A stretch of 64,000 nucleotides of DNA from the NCBI RefSeq assembly GCF_019175385.1, contig NC_083340.1, positions 19,604,336-19,668,335 of the forward strand, read 5' to 3'. How positions within the stretch are numbered: position 1 is the stretch's first letter; each line of letters begins with the position of its first letter. The position numbers and the translations under genes were made by a program. The DNA is from Lycium barbarum (lineage: Eukaryota > Streptophyta > Magnoliopsida > Solanales > Solanaceae). This document shows, piece after piece, positions 1 through 11,614 of this stretch. The notes beneath the pieces were generated by a model that ran no database searches, was not told where the DNA came from, and was given only the letters and a program-made list of their open reading frames with translations.

Positions 1-212
1 TGGCTCAGTAATTAAGGGGTTTAAATTTACCTTAAGGTGTGCGTGACGGAATTTAACATAAAGAAGTTAGAATTTTGGTCTTCAGCCACTTTGAAAGACT
101 CTATGTATTGTATGTAACCTAAAGTTGGGATTGGGGTTTGAGAAGGGGAGGGGTATAGGAAATAATTTCGTATATAATTGACTATCAAATCAAGAAAGTC
201 AGTCATAAGATA

Positions 213-1088
213 CGGTGTTTTAAAAGACAATTCTGGGACTCGATCCGGGGCGGGGCACTGACAAAATTCCTCGGGACTTACGTGTGGGGCTTAGTTCTGT
301 GAGGCTTACGCTCTAAGTGTCCGACTGTACGCCCTGAACACGCCTAACGCCCACCGCTCAGGGCTCACCTAAAAGTTCTTACATAAATTATGTGTCAAAT
401 TCCTCAGTTAACATTATTGACCCTCATAATTCTTTTTTAAATGAATGATGCTTAATAGTTTTCTTCATCTATACAAATAAGACGATTGAGAATAACAAAC
501 CGTAGTATTGCATATTTACTATCTGAGGAAACTGTGAGGGTGAATATCACTTAACATTTCTTTTAAAAATACATAGCCGAATTTTACATCTTCAATTGTC
601 ATTGGTCTTCACATTTTTGTCCTTTGTCTCAAAATTCATAGTTTATTATTTTGCTATTTGAAAGTAATTTTTTTTATTCATGAAGGAGTGATGTTTTAAT
701 TAAAATATGATAAAGTTTATTGATTATTTTCTTTTAGGGAGGTAAAATTGCATAGTGGATAGTAGTATGCTTTAAGAAATTGTGATTCTTTTATTGTTTG
801 AAAGTTAAGATGTTAGAGTTGGTTTTCATCTCATAATAACTTTTAAATTATTGCATTATTTATACTTGTAAAATCATGTTAGAAGTTTTGTTTTCTATGA
901 GTTTCTTTAATCATGTTTTTAATTTTTAAACTATTAATATTTTTTTTTACAATTTTTGTGTTATTATACTATTTACTACTAGATAAATTTAAAGATCTAT
1001 AGGGCTTACGCTCCGTGCCTAGGGGCTTACGCCTCGTCCCGTACTAAGTAAAGCGTCTCGCCTCATGTTCCCGCCTTTTAAAACACTG
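213..1088. mobile_element. hAT-like non-autonomous element, array copy 1
   Basis: The terminal inverted repeats read CAGTGTTTTAAAAG (first base pairs changed to CGG here) and are flanked by 8-bp near-identical direct repeats, ATAAGATA and ATAAAATA. That is the target-site length of hAT elements. The ends are GC-rich and the middle is AT-rich, with no transposase frame. The same element sits at the same place in copies 2 and 3, so it inserted before the array formed. Confidence 0.75.
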
Positions 1089-1183
1089 ATAAAATATTCT
1101 CAATTAATAATAATCAATTTCAAAGTGTTCGAATAAAAGGGAGCCCAGAAAAAGCAGCTATATGTACTTGCTAATATGAGCTC

Positions 1184-2313
1184 GAGAAAAGGCCATAAAT
1201 AGTCTCTTATCTATGGGAGTAGGTCTAAAATGATCCCTTAACTATACATTTATCGATTTTAGTCCTTTAACTATCCAAAAACTTATCAAATTTGGTCTCC
1301 GTCTATTTTTTTATACAAACTCATAAACCTTCGTGAGATTAATCATTAAATCATTCCTCAGACCTATATTTCTCTCTCCCTGCTTCTTTTTCCTCAAGTT
1401 CCTCTTGTTAAAAAAAAAAAAAAAAAGCATTCTGGCACTGGTGTCGCTCTCGAGTCTCTAAAATTCGAAAAGACAAACTCAGGCATAAAATTTCTATAAC
1501 CGTTCTTCTCAAACACTACTAAAAAACTGGTAAAAACCGACGGAAAAAAATCGATGGAAAAAACTGACGGAAAGACCGACAGATTCTGTCGGTTTTTTCA
1601 ATAATTTTTTTAATTTTTTTTTTTTAAGAAAACTGACGGACTGCGTCGATTATTTTTCGCACAAAAATGAGTGAAAAAATATAATTATTTGTTATATTAT
1701 TTTCTAAAATAAACCGATGGAGTCCGTCGATTTTTTTATTATTATTATTTTTTTATAAAAAAACCGTCGGAGACGGAGTCCGTCAGTTGTTAGAGCGAAA
1801 AAACAGTGTAAATTAAATCAATGTAAGTATATGAACAAAAAATATCAGTGGTCTAGTGGTAAAGCCCTTTAATGCCACGGAACATACCTGGGTTTGACTC
1901 CAAGTTCCTACATTTCATTCTTTAATTTTCAAAAAAAAAAAAAAAAAAACGACGTGAGACCGTCAGTTTTTTTTACTTTTTTTTTTTTAACAAAACCGAC
2001 GGACTAGGTCGGTTTTAACTGACGCAGTCCGTCGGTTACGAAACGCGAGAGATAACTTGAGGAAAAAAGTTGAGGTTAAAGAATGAACTTGAGGAAAAAG
2101 AAGCAGGGAGAGAGAAATATAGGTCTCAGGAATGGTTTAACGATTAATCTCACGAAGATTTATGAGTTTGAACGCTGTTTGTATAAAAAAATAGATGGAG
2201 ACCAAATTGGATAAGTTTTTGGATAGTTAAAGGACTAAAATCGATAAGTATATAATTAAGCGACCATTTTAGACCTATTCCTATAGATAATGGACTATTT
2301 ATGGCCTTTTCTC
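1184..2313. mobile_element. Mutator-like non-autonomous element with 9-bp target duplication
   Basis: The element begins GAGAAAAGGCCATAAATAG and ends with its reverse complement. The inverted ends extend for about 200 bp. It is flanked by the 9-bp direct repeat TATGAGCTC at 1175-1183 and 2314-2322. Copies 2 and 3 carry the uninterrupted site with a single TGAGCTC, which proves the insertion. The interior (about 1420-2050) holds repeated CCGACGGA-type motifs, a CACTACTAAAAAA start at 1514 that resembles a CACTA terminus, and a tRNA-like stretch. No transposase is present. Confidence 0.9.
1843..1912 (+). tRNA. tRNA-Gly(GCC)-like sequence (degenerate, probably a pseudo-tRNA or SINE head)
   Basis: The segment has an A-box-like GTGGTCTAGTGGTAAAG, an anticodon-loop-like TGCCACGG with GCC, and a B-box-like GGGTTTGACTCC in the order and spacing of plant tRNA-Gly(GCC). 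The two acceptor strands no longer pair well and the D- and T-arms carry substitutions, so a functional tRNA is unlikely. A run of about 19 A residues follows at about 1931, which is compatible with a retroposed SINE or tRNA copy. It lies inside the 1184-2313 Mutator-like element. Confidence 0.55.
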
Positions 2314-2436
2314 TATGAGCTCAGCCAATTCATGCTTTTGTAGCATTTATAAAGAGCTCAAAGTAGTTCCAAAATTTACATAAATACCAACGGCAGCTAA
2401 AGTAATAAAGGGTATAGCTTAGATTGGTCCCACAAA

Positions 2437-5400
2437 TCTATATATATAAAAAAAAGAAAGGTACAAGGAACGTGGTTAAGCCAAGTGCCAAGCTAATAAC
2501 AAGCCACTTGATAATTTTAAGACAAAGTTAATGAGAATTAGGACAGAGGTTTTTATAATTATTATCAAATTCCTTAATTGATGAATTAATTTTATAACTG
2601 AAAATAAAGTTTTAATTTTTTAATATAAAGCTAGCATAATTACCTAAAACAACTACTCATCTTTATCATTAGCATCTTAATTTTAGGACTTTTCAAATTC
2701 AAACTATCTCTTTTAAAAACAATTATTTATTAACCAATGAAATTATGTTCTTCTTTTATTTTGTTTTTTTGTTTTTTTTTTGTTTTGCTATTGGTATAGT
2801 AGAATACGTAAATATATATATATTCACGGATATGGAGACAACTGTGATAGAAATAAATACCAATTTTATGGCTTTTACGTTTATAACTAAATAAATATTT
2901 GCTTGAGCTATGTGATTGAAAATTTAATCTTAAGCAATTCAAAATATTTACAGTAAGTATCAAATGTATTTCAATAAGCCAATTAATGATATTTTATAAA
3001 TAAGGAAAAAAGGTAAAGACAAAATAAATAGAGTGGAGAAAATTCACACTTCATAGTTAAGTTGGTCTTTCAACGGAAAGACATAATTAATATAACGGAC
3101 AATGATAAGGGAGAGTGGAGAAAGATAATGATCATTGTTTAAAAGATGAGTTTGAATAGATAGGAAAAAGAATCAGTTTTCAATAGGAGTGCTTCTCTAT
3201 TCAAATTCAAAAAATTTGGATGTTTATATCCTTTTCTTTTTGCCGTTACCTTTTTTCAAACCATCATTTAATAATAATTCAAAATTAATATTAATAATGT
3301 AATAATGTGTGTGTGTGTTAGGCATCACATAAATCATATATGTTATTTAATTAAATTTTTTGTAAAAATTATTACTTACAAAATTAAATATTTACGAAGC
3401 TACTGTCTAAATATTTGTAAGACATACGAGTATTTTGATTTGATTTAAATCCATCCAAATAGTATCTCCAACATAATTTGCAATATTGTTTTAGAGAGAA
3501 TAAATTGAGTAATATTTACGTATACTTCTAGAATTATGGTTTATTACTAGATGAATGTAAATTAAAAAAGATTAAGATAAACCTACTCTTTTTTTCTCCA
3601 CTATTTAAGATTGAATACATTTTCGATTTTGAATAGTTTTTTTTTTTTTTTTTGAAGGAAGACTCGCTGGAAACTCATTTAGCCAAACTAATGTTTTGTT
3701 TTTCGTGATTAGACATTATGTTGTGGAAAAATGAGTTTAACATGCGGTCACCCTCCATTCTTTTACTGAGATTTAGCTACCATCTGATTTTAGTTTAGTG
3801 TATTTAGTGAATAGCATATAATCTGCTTCCTTTCTACAGCTCAATCCCAAATGCAAATTTATAACTGCAGTGCTTGAATTGTAATACAATATTTTTAACA
3901 GTTACAATAAATTATATGTACTGTGTTTTGATTTCAGGAAGTATCCGATCGGAGAGGCAAAATAATTACATGTTAGATGTACAAACAATCTCTTTTGCTT
4001 TAGCCCAAAATTTGAAATATCGCGGAAGTTAGGTTACCCTACATGAAGAGTAAGATTCTGATGATTGCTCTAATTATTTTTGTGATTTATGCAAAATTTG
4101 ATATCACCGTATGCACATAATTTTCAATATTTGTTTTTCTTCATTTAGAAATTGTGTTTATATAAATCAACTGCATTAGCTTAAAAGTGTAACGCTAACA
4201 TATTTATGAATACAAAATGCTCGAATAATTTATATGGTTTCACAATGTTAAAAATTACTCCTTATACCAAAAAAAAAAAAAAAAAGAGTTTGTGAGCCGT
4301 GGTAATGTTTAATGGCACAAGCAAGGTGGATAGATCAGTGTAAATTAATACGCATCAAATTCAAGTAAGTTTTAAAATTTCATCTTCCCTCTTCAATTTT
4401 TTTCACCTTGCTATATTGACAACTTTTTCAATGTAATCTTCATTTAATAAAAATTAAAAAAAAAAAATTGGATCAACTTCGATTCTTAATAGGAAACTCA
4501 ATTTATATATTAATTGTTTCCTCAAAAGCTCTTATTACTTCTCTATAACAATGATTTACTTCTCAAAATATATTTTTTCATAAAAATGTACTTAATTAAT
4601 TAAAATTGAAAAATAAAAGGATTACGTATCATAAAAAATGATGATCTTTCAAGAGTGAAAATGCCTTGAATTGATCAGTACATCCAAGCACGTTTATATG
4701 GTAAATTCGTAATCGTTAACATCTTTAATATTTAGTTTAACAAGTATATTGGTAATTATTTAGGAAAATAGTAGGATAATTAGCTCGATTCATACTTATA
4801 AGTTTTCCACATTGAATGAGTTATTACTTATTACTAGCATGGTATAAGAAGGGTTTTTTTTTCTAGTCGTGGTATATCTTATTTTTTTGTTTCATTTTAT
4901 TTGTTGTAATCTTGTCTCCATAATGCTAATATTTGTATGCCTATTACAAGTGTATGCATGTCTTTTCCTTTATTATTACTTTAAATAAGTTTTTTCCTAA
5001 AATAAATTGTTTTTGCTGGTAAATATGACGTGATTTAAAAAAAAAAAGGTAGAAGAAGAAGAATTGCATGCAATTAAAACCTATGTGTTCTTGAATGTAC
5101 ACGAGTATATATGAATTAAAAAATTGTAATGGTGGTAATAATTTGATGAAAAATATGTCTTGCACGTATGAATATGTTTGTGTGGATTTAAAATCAAGTT
5201 CAATCCGTCATTTTACTTTCAATTCCTATCACTCTATTAAAATTACAAAATGAGAAATGCCAAATTAGAAATGTGAAGGACTTATACCGTCATTTACAAG
5301 GGGAAGTGACATAAAATAAAATCCATGACTATTTGCTGGTCCATTATTGTTGCAAGAGAATAAGCGAATAAGTAAATGTTCGGAGATCATGCAAACTGGA

Positions 5401-5988
5401 GGAGGGGGATGCGTGGTGGGGGGTGAGGGTGTGGGAGTTGGATTAGATGATGTTATTTATTGATAAAATGCGTAAAAAAAAAAAAACGAGAGAGAGAGAG
5501 TGAGAATGAGTTATTGCTCATAAAAAATATATTATGAATAAGACCGCGTAACCAAGACTCAATAAATAGAGCCAAAATATAAAACATGGAGTATAAAGAA
5601 ATTCAATTACCACATTAAAAATTTAAAATATAAATAATTAAATTTCTCATGTGGTTAACTCTAAAACATAGCAGTAACAAGTTCTTTACTTCTCAAATAA
5701 TTATATAAAATAAAACCTTTTTTTTATATGTCATATAACAATAATTAATCAGGATTGTGTAATGAACAAGTTTAATCATCACAAGATGATAATTAATTTT
5801 TGTTAAATTAATATAATCTAATATGTTCAAATAAGTAAAATTCTAATTTAATATTTCAAATATTTATTAATTTTAAATTTGTCAATGATATATGATAATT
5901 TTTTATTATATCTAACAAATGAGCAAATAATTTTTTATGATTAGCTTTATTCGATACCAGCCGCGCATCGCGCGGGTACGAATACTAG
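2437..5988 (+). mobile_element. Non-autonomous Helitron, 3.55 kb
   Basis: The element starts TCTATATATA and ends CTAG. It is inserted exactly between A (2436) and T (5989). Removing it restores the uninterrupted ACAAATTCAGAAAA site seen in array copy 2 (16286) and copy 3. A GC-rich hairpin, CCGCGC-ATC-GCGCGG at 5961-5975, ends 9 nt before the terminal CTAG. These are the defining structural marks of plant Helitrons. No Rep/helicase frame and no recognisable captured gene is present in the 3.5 kb interior, which is very AT-rich and carries only short chance frames. Confidence 0.9.
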
Positions 5989-6167
5989 TTCAGAAAATTT
6001 GTACATACTTTTTTCAAGCAGTAATTAAATTAAAGCGGGCTGGGGCTTTTTGTCCAATAGAGGAAACGTACAAGTATGCAGTTAGCTATAATAATACCTG
6101 TAAAACATCAAAATCCTGAAAAACCGAAAATACCATTGGCTAGAAGCAGACATGTCAACGAACAGCA

Positions 6168-6804
6168 GAGTCCGGAACTATAATACCCCTAGAAAAAACA
6201 TTTTGAACCAAAATACCCCAATAAAAAAAAAGTTACAAAACTACCTATAGCGCAGTATTTTACTGCGCTATAGCACTAACGGAGACGGAGCCGTTAACTG
6301 CTATAGCGCAGTAAATTACTGCGCTATATTGTCTAGACGGACATGCTATAGCGCAGTAAATTACTGCTCTATAGTGCGTTAGTTTTTTTTTTTTCCAGTC
6401 CTTTTAGTTAACCCTTCTTCCATTACACTTTTTAACGTATTTTGACCATAGATTAATCATGCTTCGCGACCCCGAAACATCAATATTTTATATAGAAACC
6501 TACTTATTTTTGTGCGATTAATAAGGTAGGATCAATACATCAAGGATACGCCAAAGTTCGGATGACCGTTTTAGTGGCTGAAAAGTGCTCAAACGCCATT
6601 TTCGTTTGAAGGTTCGGCGACATTATCTTGAAGTTCTTTGCGAATACTTAAACTTGTTCATCAATAATTAATCAAAAGTTTCTCAAAATGAAAGCATTCA
6701 TACAAAAAAAATAAACTTAATTAAATTGCACCATTCATTCATAACCTTGAGTAGATGAAAATACTTAACATAATAATATTCTTCAAAATAACAGCATAAT
6801 CATA
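6168..6804 (+). repeat. MULE left terminal inverted repeat with three palindromes
   Basis: The repeat matches 11615-12246 in reverse complement with small indels. Near the outer end it carries three palindromes built on GCGCAGTAAATTACTGCGC (6245-6273, 6301-6328, 6345-6375), each flanked by CTATA/TATAG. Such subterminal repeats are candidate transposase-binding sites. Confidence 0.9.
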
Positions 6805-6846
6805 CAATCATCAAAGTAAGAAAAAATCTTTAAAAACATTCATCAA

Positions 6847-9435
6847 TTAATGCCCTTGAGTTGATCTTCCCCCACCACCGCTAGACGTGCCACCACCACT
6901 AGAGGTACTTCCACCACGAAAGATTCCTCCACCACGAGAGGTACTTCCACCGCGAGATGTAGTTTGACCACCATGTCGTAAGGGACACTTGCGCTTATCA
7001 TGACCAACATAATTGCAAAATGAGCATTTTCGAGTGTATCTCCCCGGTGGAACATCCATTTCATTATGAATACGCGAGTATGCATTCTTTCTGAATTTAC
7101 GGATAAATGCTTTATTTGCGACCATTGAAAATGGATCCGGTGGCCAATAACTCTCACTGCCAAGTGGGTAGAACCTTCCAGAATATGTTCTTGCATAATT
7201 TTCAACTGTATATTCCTCCGCCATGTACGAGGAGGCGTTCTTTCCCATTGTGATGAAACACTTGAAGGCATGAGAACATGGCATGTGATATGATTGCCAC
7301 TTGCCGCATGTGCATGTTCTTGGAATCTCACAAATTGCGTGGACGTTACCTCCTTTACCTTGGTGTACACTTGTTGTGAGTTCAAATATGTGCTCTGCAG
7401 GGTTGTACTCCATCCGATCATGTTTCTGAGCCTTATATTTGTGGTGCTCGAACAGTTTTGACGGTTTTGGCAACCATCTTAGACCTTCTGCTTAAATGTC
7501 ATTCTCACCTTTGCGGTGACAGGTAGTCCGCGTGCAGATTTTAACAAACCATTGAATGACTCATAGCTATTTGTTGTCAGCATACCCCATCGCCTACCTT
7601 CATCCTGGTGTAATATCCATTTGTCTTTATCAATTGCATTCAACCAGTGGAAGGCTTCCTCATTCGCCCGCCTAATAATGTCCATCTGCAGGTTAAACTT
7701 CTTCTCCAGATGCTCTGTTGCTGCCGCCCACATCCAATTGCAAAGTGCTAGGATTCGATATGCCTTTTGGAAGCTTGCCTTCAAATGCCTTAAACAATAA
7801 CGATGGTAGGCAAAGGGTGGCTGCCACCCCTGCAAATTGAACATATTGTGCAATATGCCAGCATTTCTGTCTGATATCACACAGATTCCCATGCGATCCT
7901 TAATAACGTGTTGCCTTAAGTAGTCCAAAAACATACCCCACGTACTAATGCTCTCATTAGCTGCAATTGCAAAAGCTAGAGGGAATATAACTCCATTTGC
8001 ATCCATTCCAACTGCTATTAGCAGCTTTATGTCATACTTCCCATACACATGTGTTCCATCTATTGATATTACAGGCCGACAATGAGCAAAACCATCAATG
8101 CATGGTTTGCATGCCCAAAACACAAAATTAAAAATATTACCGGGCACACCAGGTTTCGATTTGAGCTTCCATTCAACAACAGTACCATGATTGAAATGTT
8201 GTAGAGCCGCCATGTATCTCGGCAACTTCATGAAAGAGCCCTCCCAATTGTCGTAGACTATCTCATGTGCACGCCTACGCCCAAGATACGCCTTCCTCCT
8301 AGTAACAGTTTTGCTATATACTTTCAGGACGGCTGTAATACAATCTTTAATAGGGTACCTGAAAAAGTTGAAATATCAGCATGTAACAACAACGAACATT
8401 ATATTAACACCAAAAATAAAATAAACTTAGGCGAAGGGGATACCTTGGGTTTTTTCCAATGTCGGCAACTAATACACGCGCAATCAAATTAGTATCTAGA
8501 TTGCAATGATCATCTGGGAGGTCACCCATATCACAAGTGTGCTTTGTGTAGAACTTTGAAATAGTCCACATCTTTTCAGCAGTTTCCTTACCACGAAGCA
8601 TCCATTCGCAGCCTTGATATTTTCGCTTACAGACCAATCGCCAAACTTTTCGTGTGGAATCGTCAACTTTAAACTCCCTCATCCCCTGGATGCAATAAAT
8701 CTTAACAGCCCTTTGCAATGATTTTTTTGAGCTGAAAATCATCCCTTTTTCAATATGAACCTTATGTTTTAAAAGATCCACTGGCTCTTTTCACAAACTT
8801 CGCCGAATATGATCATCATCCCTAGTAAAGACAAAGACATATGGGTGATCTTGAAGATGATCAAGATAGGGGATCTCATCGGAATGCCACTGAATCGGCG
8901 TCGACTCTTGCTGTTGAAATTGGCTTTGTGGCTGAACCGGAGTCGACTCTTGCTGTTCAAATGGTTGTTGTGAATTCAGTTCCTCCTCGTGTGCCAGACT
9001 GTCCATCATGTCTTGCAACAGTTCTAATTGATGTTGAGGATTAATTCCAACCTCAATCTCATCGTCACTTTGCTCATCGTCACTTTCTTACGCATTAGGT
9101 ATTTCCTCACTATCGGTGGGTGATGTCACTATATAATTCGGATAATCCAGACCATCCATAGCAGTCCTTTGCCTATAATTTGGTGCAACCACCACATTCT
9201 CCCTACATTAGAAATTAGGATGTTTTAACTACTACACATCAAATAACACTATTGATGTTAAAAAAAATAGACGTACCGATAGTAATCAACTGCACCGAAA
9301 CTTGAGGAAGGTCCATCGCTTTGAGTTGTTGGATAGGCTGAGGATGTTCCAACCTGATTCGTCCATCCCGATTGAGGAGACCGTCCGATATGATCCATAA
9401 TCGACATCATTAGCAGCATTCAAGTGTCACTACAC

Positions 9436-9519
<84 letters not shown>

Positions 9520-10097
9520 TTGTAAAAAATGAATATTTACCGCTGCCCGTCAAATTGTTGACTTAATCTATCCAGAGGCATTTGGCTAGTCAAGATGCTT
9601 TCATAGGTACTCATATCAGGGTAATTGTGTTGATAAGTAGATTCCGCTTGAGTGACTTCGGCCTGAATTATAGACAGGGCTTCCCGACGAGGTCTATTTC
9701 GGGCTTCCTGAGGAGCCCTAGCCATGAATTCAAGTCGATTAATGGGAACCTTTTCTATATACATTTCAAGGACGTTTAAAGTTATGCATCGCCTATAATC
9801 ATACGGCGCCTTCAAATAATCAGTAAAAGAATCATCGTCTTGAATGTACCACTGTCCATAACTAGTTACACCTTGCGGCGTAAATGACACTGGATATTTT
9901 CCAATTATACTTAGATCAAAATCACTTCTACTAACTTGTAGTCTATTATACAAGGCTTGGAGTAGTTTTGAGAATTTTAAGTCAAGTGGAAACTTAACAT
10001 GGTATTTTGGGGGAGAATCGTAGCGTAAATTATTTTTCTCGAATATAATTTGTCTATCCCAGAATAAAGAAACTTTAATTCTTGGAACATCTGTCAT
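6847..10097 (-). pseudogene. MuDR-type MULE transposase, four exons, three in-frame stops and one frameshift
   Basis: The reading frame can be followed through four exons with canonical GT-AG introns: 10097-9541, 9429-9277, 9202-8444 and 8358-6847, about 990 codons. Exon 1 codes a ~186-residue N-terminal region with no clear family. Exon 3 carries the Mutator DNA-binding region with Cys/His residues (CKRKYQGCEW...KHTC). Exon 4 carries the MULE DDE domain (ISIDGTHVYG, then VISDRN), a SWIM zinc finger (CTCGKW...CSHAF) and a CCHC knuckle (CSFCNYVGHDKRKC) with a Gly/Ser-rich tail. The joins NPR-YPIK and YYR-ENVV restore continuous protein. In-frame stops lie in exon 2 just before MLLMMSIM (TGA, about 9415), at about 9088 (TAA) and at 8791 (TGA). 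A frameshift near 7475-7490 separates the DDE domain from the zinc fingers. The mobile-element assignment is very sure; the exact exon ends are my reading. Confidence 0.88.
9438..9519 (+). repeat. (AAT)n microsatellite within transposase intron 1
   Basis: About 27 uninterrupted AAT triplets occupy most of the first intron (9430-9540) of the transposase gene. The perfection of the run suggests recent expansion or slippage and makes its length likely to vary between individuals or assemblies. Confidence 0.95.
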
Positions 10098-10499
10098 ATT
10101 TTGAATAACTGAGGAGGAATACAGAATGATAAAACTAGTTGAAACTTAGAATTTTATGCTTTTTTTTGCCTTATACGAACTCAATATTAATAGGACTAAC
10201 GCATGCATGCAATTACAGTGTTTTGCAGTGTTACGTCAAATCAAATAATGGATGGAGAACAGCAATAACGCATTAATTTACTGCGTTATACTAACGCAGT
10301 AAATTAATGCGTTATTGAGGCATTGAGTCAGAATAACGAGTAAAATCATGCGTTATACTCTACAACGCATGACTTTACTGCGCTATGAGGCTGCACCAAC
10401 ATCACCTCACCTGCCAAAATAATTCGAATCAAACTTTATATAATGTAATTTGACGAATAATTGTTACAAACACAACATTCCACACAAAATTGAGTTAAG
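10098..10499. promoter_or_regulatory. Divergent spacer with hairpin between MULE genes
   Basis: The spacer separates the start of the minus-strand transposase (10097) from the start of the plus-strand accessory gene (10500) and should hold both promoters. It contains a near-perfect inverted repeat at 10263-10317 (26-bp arms, 3-nt spacer TAC) made of ACGCATTAATTTACTGCGTTA-like sequence, and a second imperfect one at about 10330-10387. The core ACGCAGTAAATTA is a variant of the palindromes in the terminal repeats. This suggests that the same protein may bind both the ends and the promoter (inference). Confidence 0.6.
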
Positions 10500-11583
10500 A
10501 TGTCATTTTTTGACCAATTTAGAGATATTAATCGTGTTATATCGTTCACTCCAGCAAACATCTTTGAAGCAATGGGTAGGACCTGGGAACTAGGTGATGA
10601 TGATTTTCATTACTCAAATAACCCTAACGACAGATTCAATTGAGAATACAATAATAAAATGAGAGAGGAGTGGGATTGGCGTGTTAGGGAAGCTAAAGCA
10701 CCGGAGCACAAGTTAGCGTCAGTAGGGCTTAAACGCCCAAAAAAATATGCTATGTCAATGCCTCGCGAAACTCCAAAAGAGTTTAATTTGGCTCTTAATC
10801 GTTTTCGCGAAGAGAACAATCGGATGCAAATACGTTACCATAGGGTAGAATATGGTATACATGGTAGCACAACATTTAGATCCAAGTGGGATTCGGACTG
10901 TGAAATGTCCGATGAAGATTAATATTTTTCTTACAACAAGGTAAGTAGGTAGGGTCATTAAGACCCTCCCCCCCCCCCCCCCCGGAGGGTTCGTGGGGGT
11001 TTGCAACTATATAAGTAGCCCTTTCTTTTGTTAATAGACTACACCATATTATTCAATGTCAAGCAGTAGAAACTCACCTTGGTCTTTACTCCTTCCAAAA
11101 GAACCAAATAGCAGTGATGATGAAAGTTCAAATCATAGCAATTTTTCGAGTGATACCAGTGATTTCAAACTAGGTGAGCTAAATCCCCACCTTCTTATAG
11201 AGCGTAATGATGATTTCTGCAGTGTGAAATATTCAGATCCGCGGGAATATTAGTGTGGTTTACGTCGAGAATGGTCACATCGGCTTGCCGAATCAGAACG
11301 TCTTGTTCGTGACTTGGAAAATCTCAACGCTCCAATCCCAACAAGGTACTCCTTAACCATGCCTCAAGTAGGTCCAGAAAGTTGCGAGCTTGTTGTGCAA
11401 AGGATTAGAAAGGAAAACAACAGAATGCTGGCAAGACGTAGATTTTACATGCTAAAGTTGGCCGAAGAACAAGCATCATCAACTGGTAGAGAACTAACTG
11501 CTACTGAAAAAATATGTGTCTTAAGAAACCGCCAATATTTTTCTGAGGACGATATTGAGGACTTGTACTCTGATGATGATTAA
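10500..11583 (+). pseudogene. MULE accessory gene, two similar halves, three in-frame stops
   Basis: Two blocks share one frame once a canonical intron at 10941-11037 (AAG|GTAAGT ... TTAATAG) is removed. The first runs 10500-10940 and contains TGA at 10641 and TAA at 10920. The second runs 11038-11583 and contains TAG at 11251; an ATG lies at 11056. Each half has a basic segment with EENNRM/KENNRM preceded by a Trp- or Arg-rich helix-like stretch, and each ends in an acidic tail (SDED, EDLYSDDD). The product is therefore either one ~328-residue protein or two tandem paralogues (~140 and ~175 residues). I do not recognise the family. It is not mudrB as I know it, and its divergent orientation differs from the convergent genes of maize MuDR. 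A role in mobilisation or anti-silencing, like VANDAL accessory proteins, is conjecture. Confidence 0.6.
10968..10983 (+). repeat. Poly-C run
   Basis: Sixteen consecutive C residues sit inside the proposed intron of the MULE accessory gene, flanked by ACCCTCC and GGAGGGT, which can pair. Such a run is prone to slippage and sequencing error. Confidence 0.9.
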
Positions 11584-11614
11584 GAATGTTGTGATTTTAG
11601 TTTTAAGTTTAATT

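Noticed and set aside
2437..5988. Autonomous Helitron with Rep/helicase
   Set aside because: No frame of adequate length and no HUH or helicase motif was seen in the interior.
6843..7421. 192-residue minus-strand frame overlapping the zinc-finger part of the transposase
   Set aside because: Shadow of the true frame, produced by the Gly/Ser codon repeats at the transposase C-terminus.
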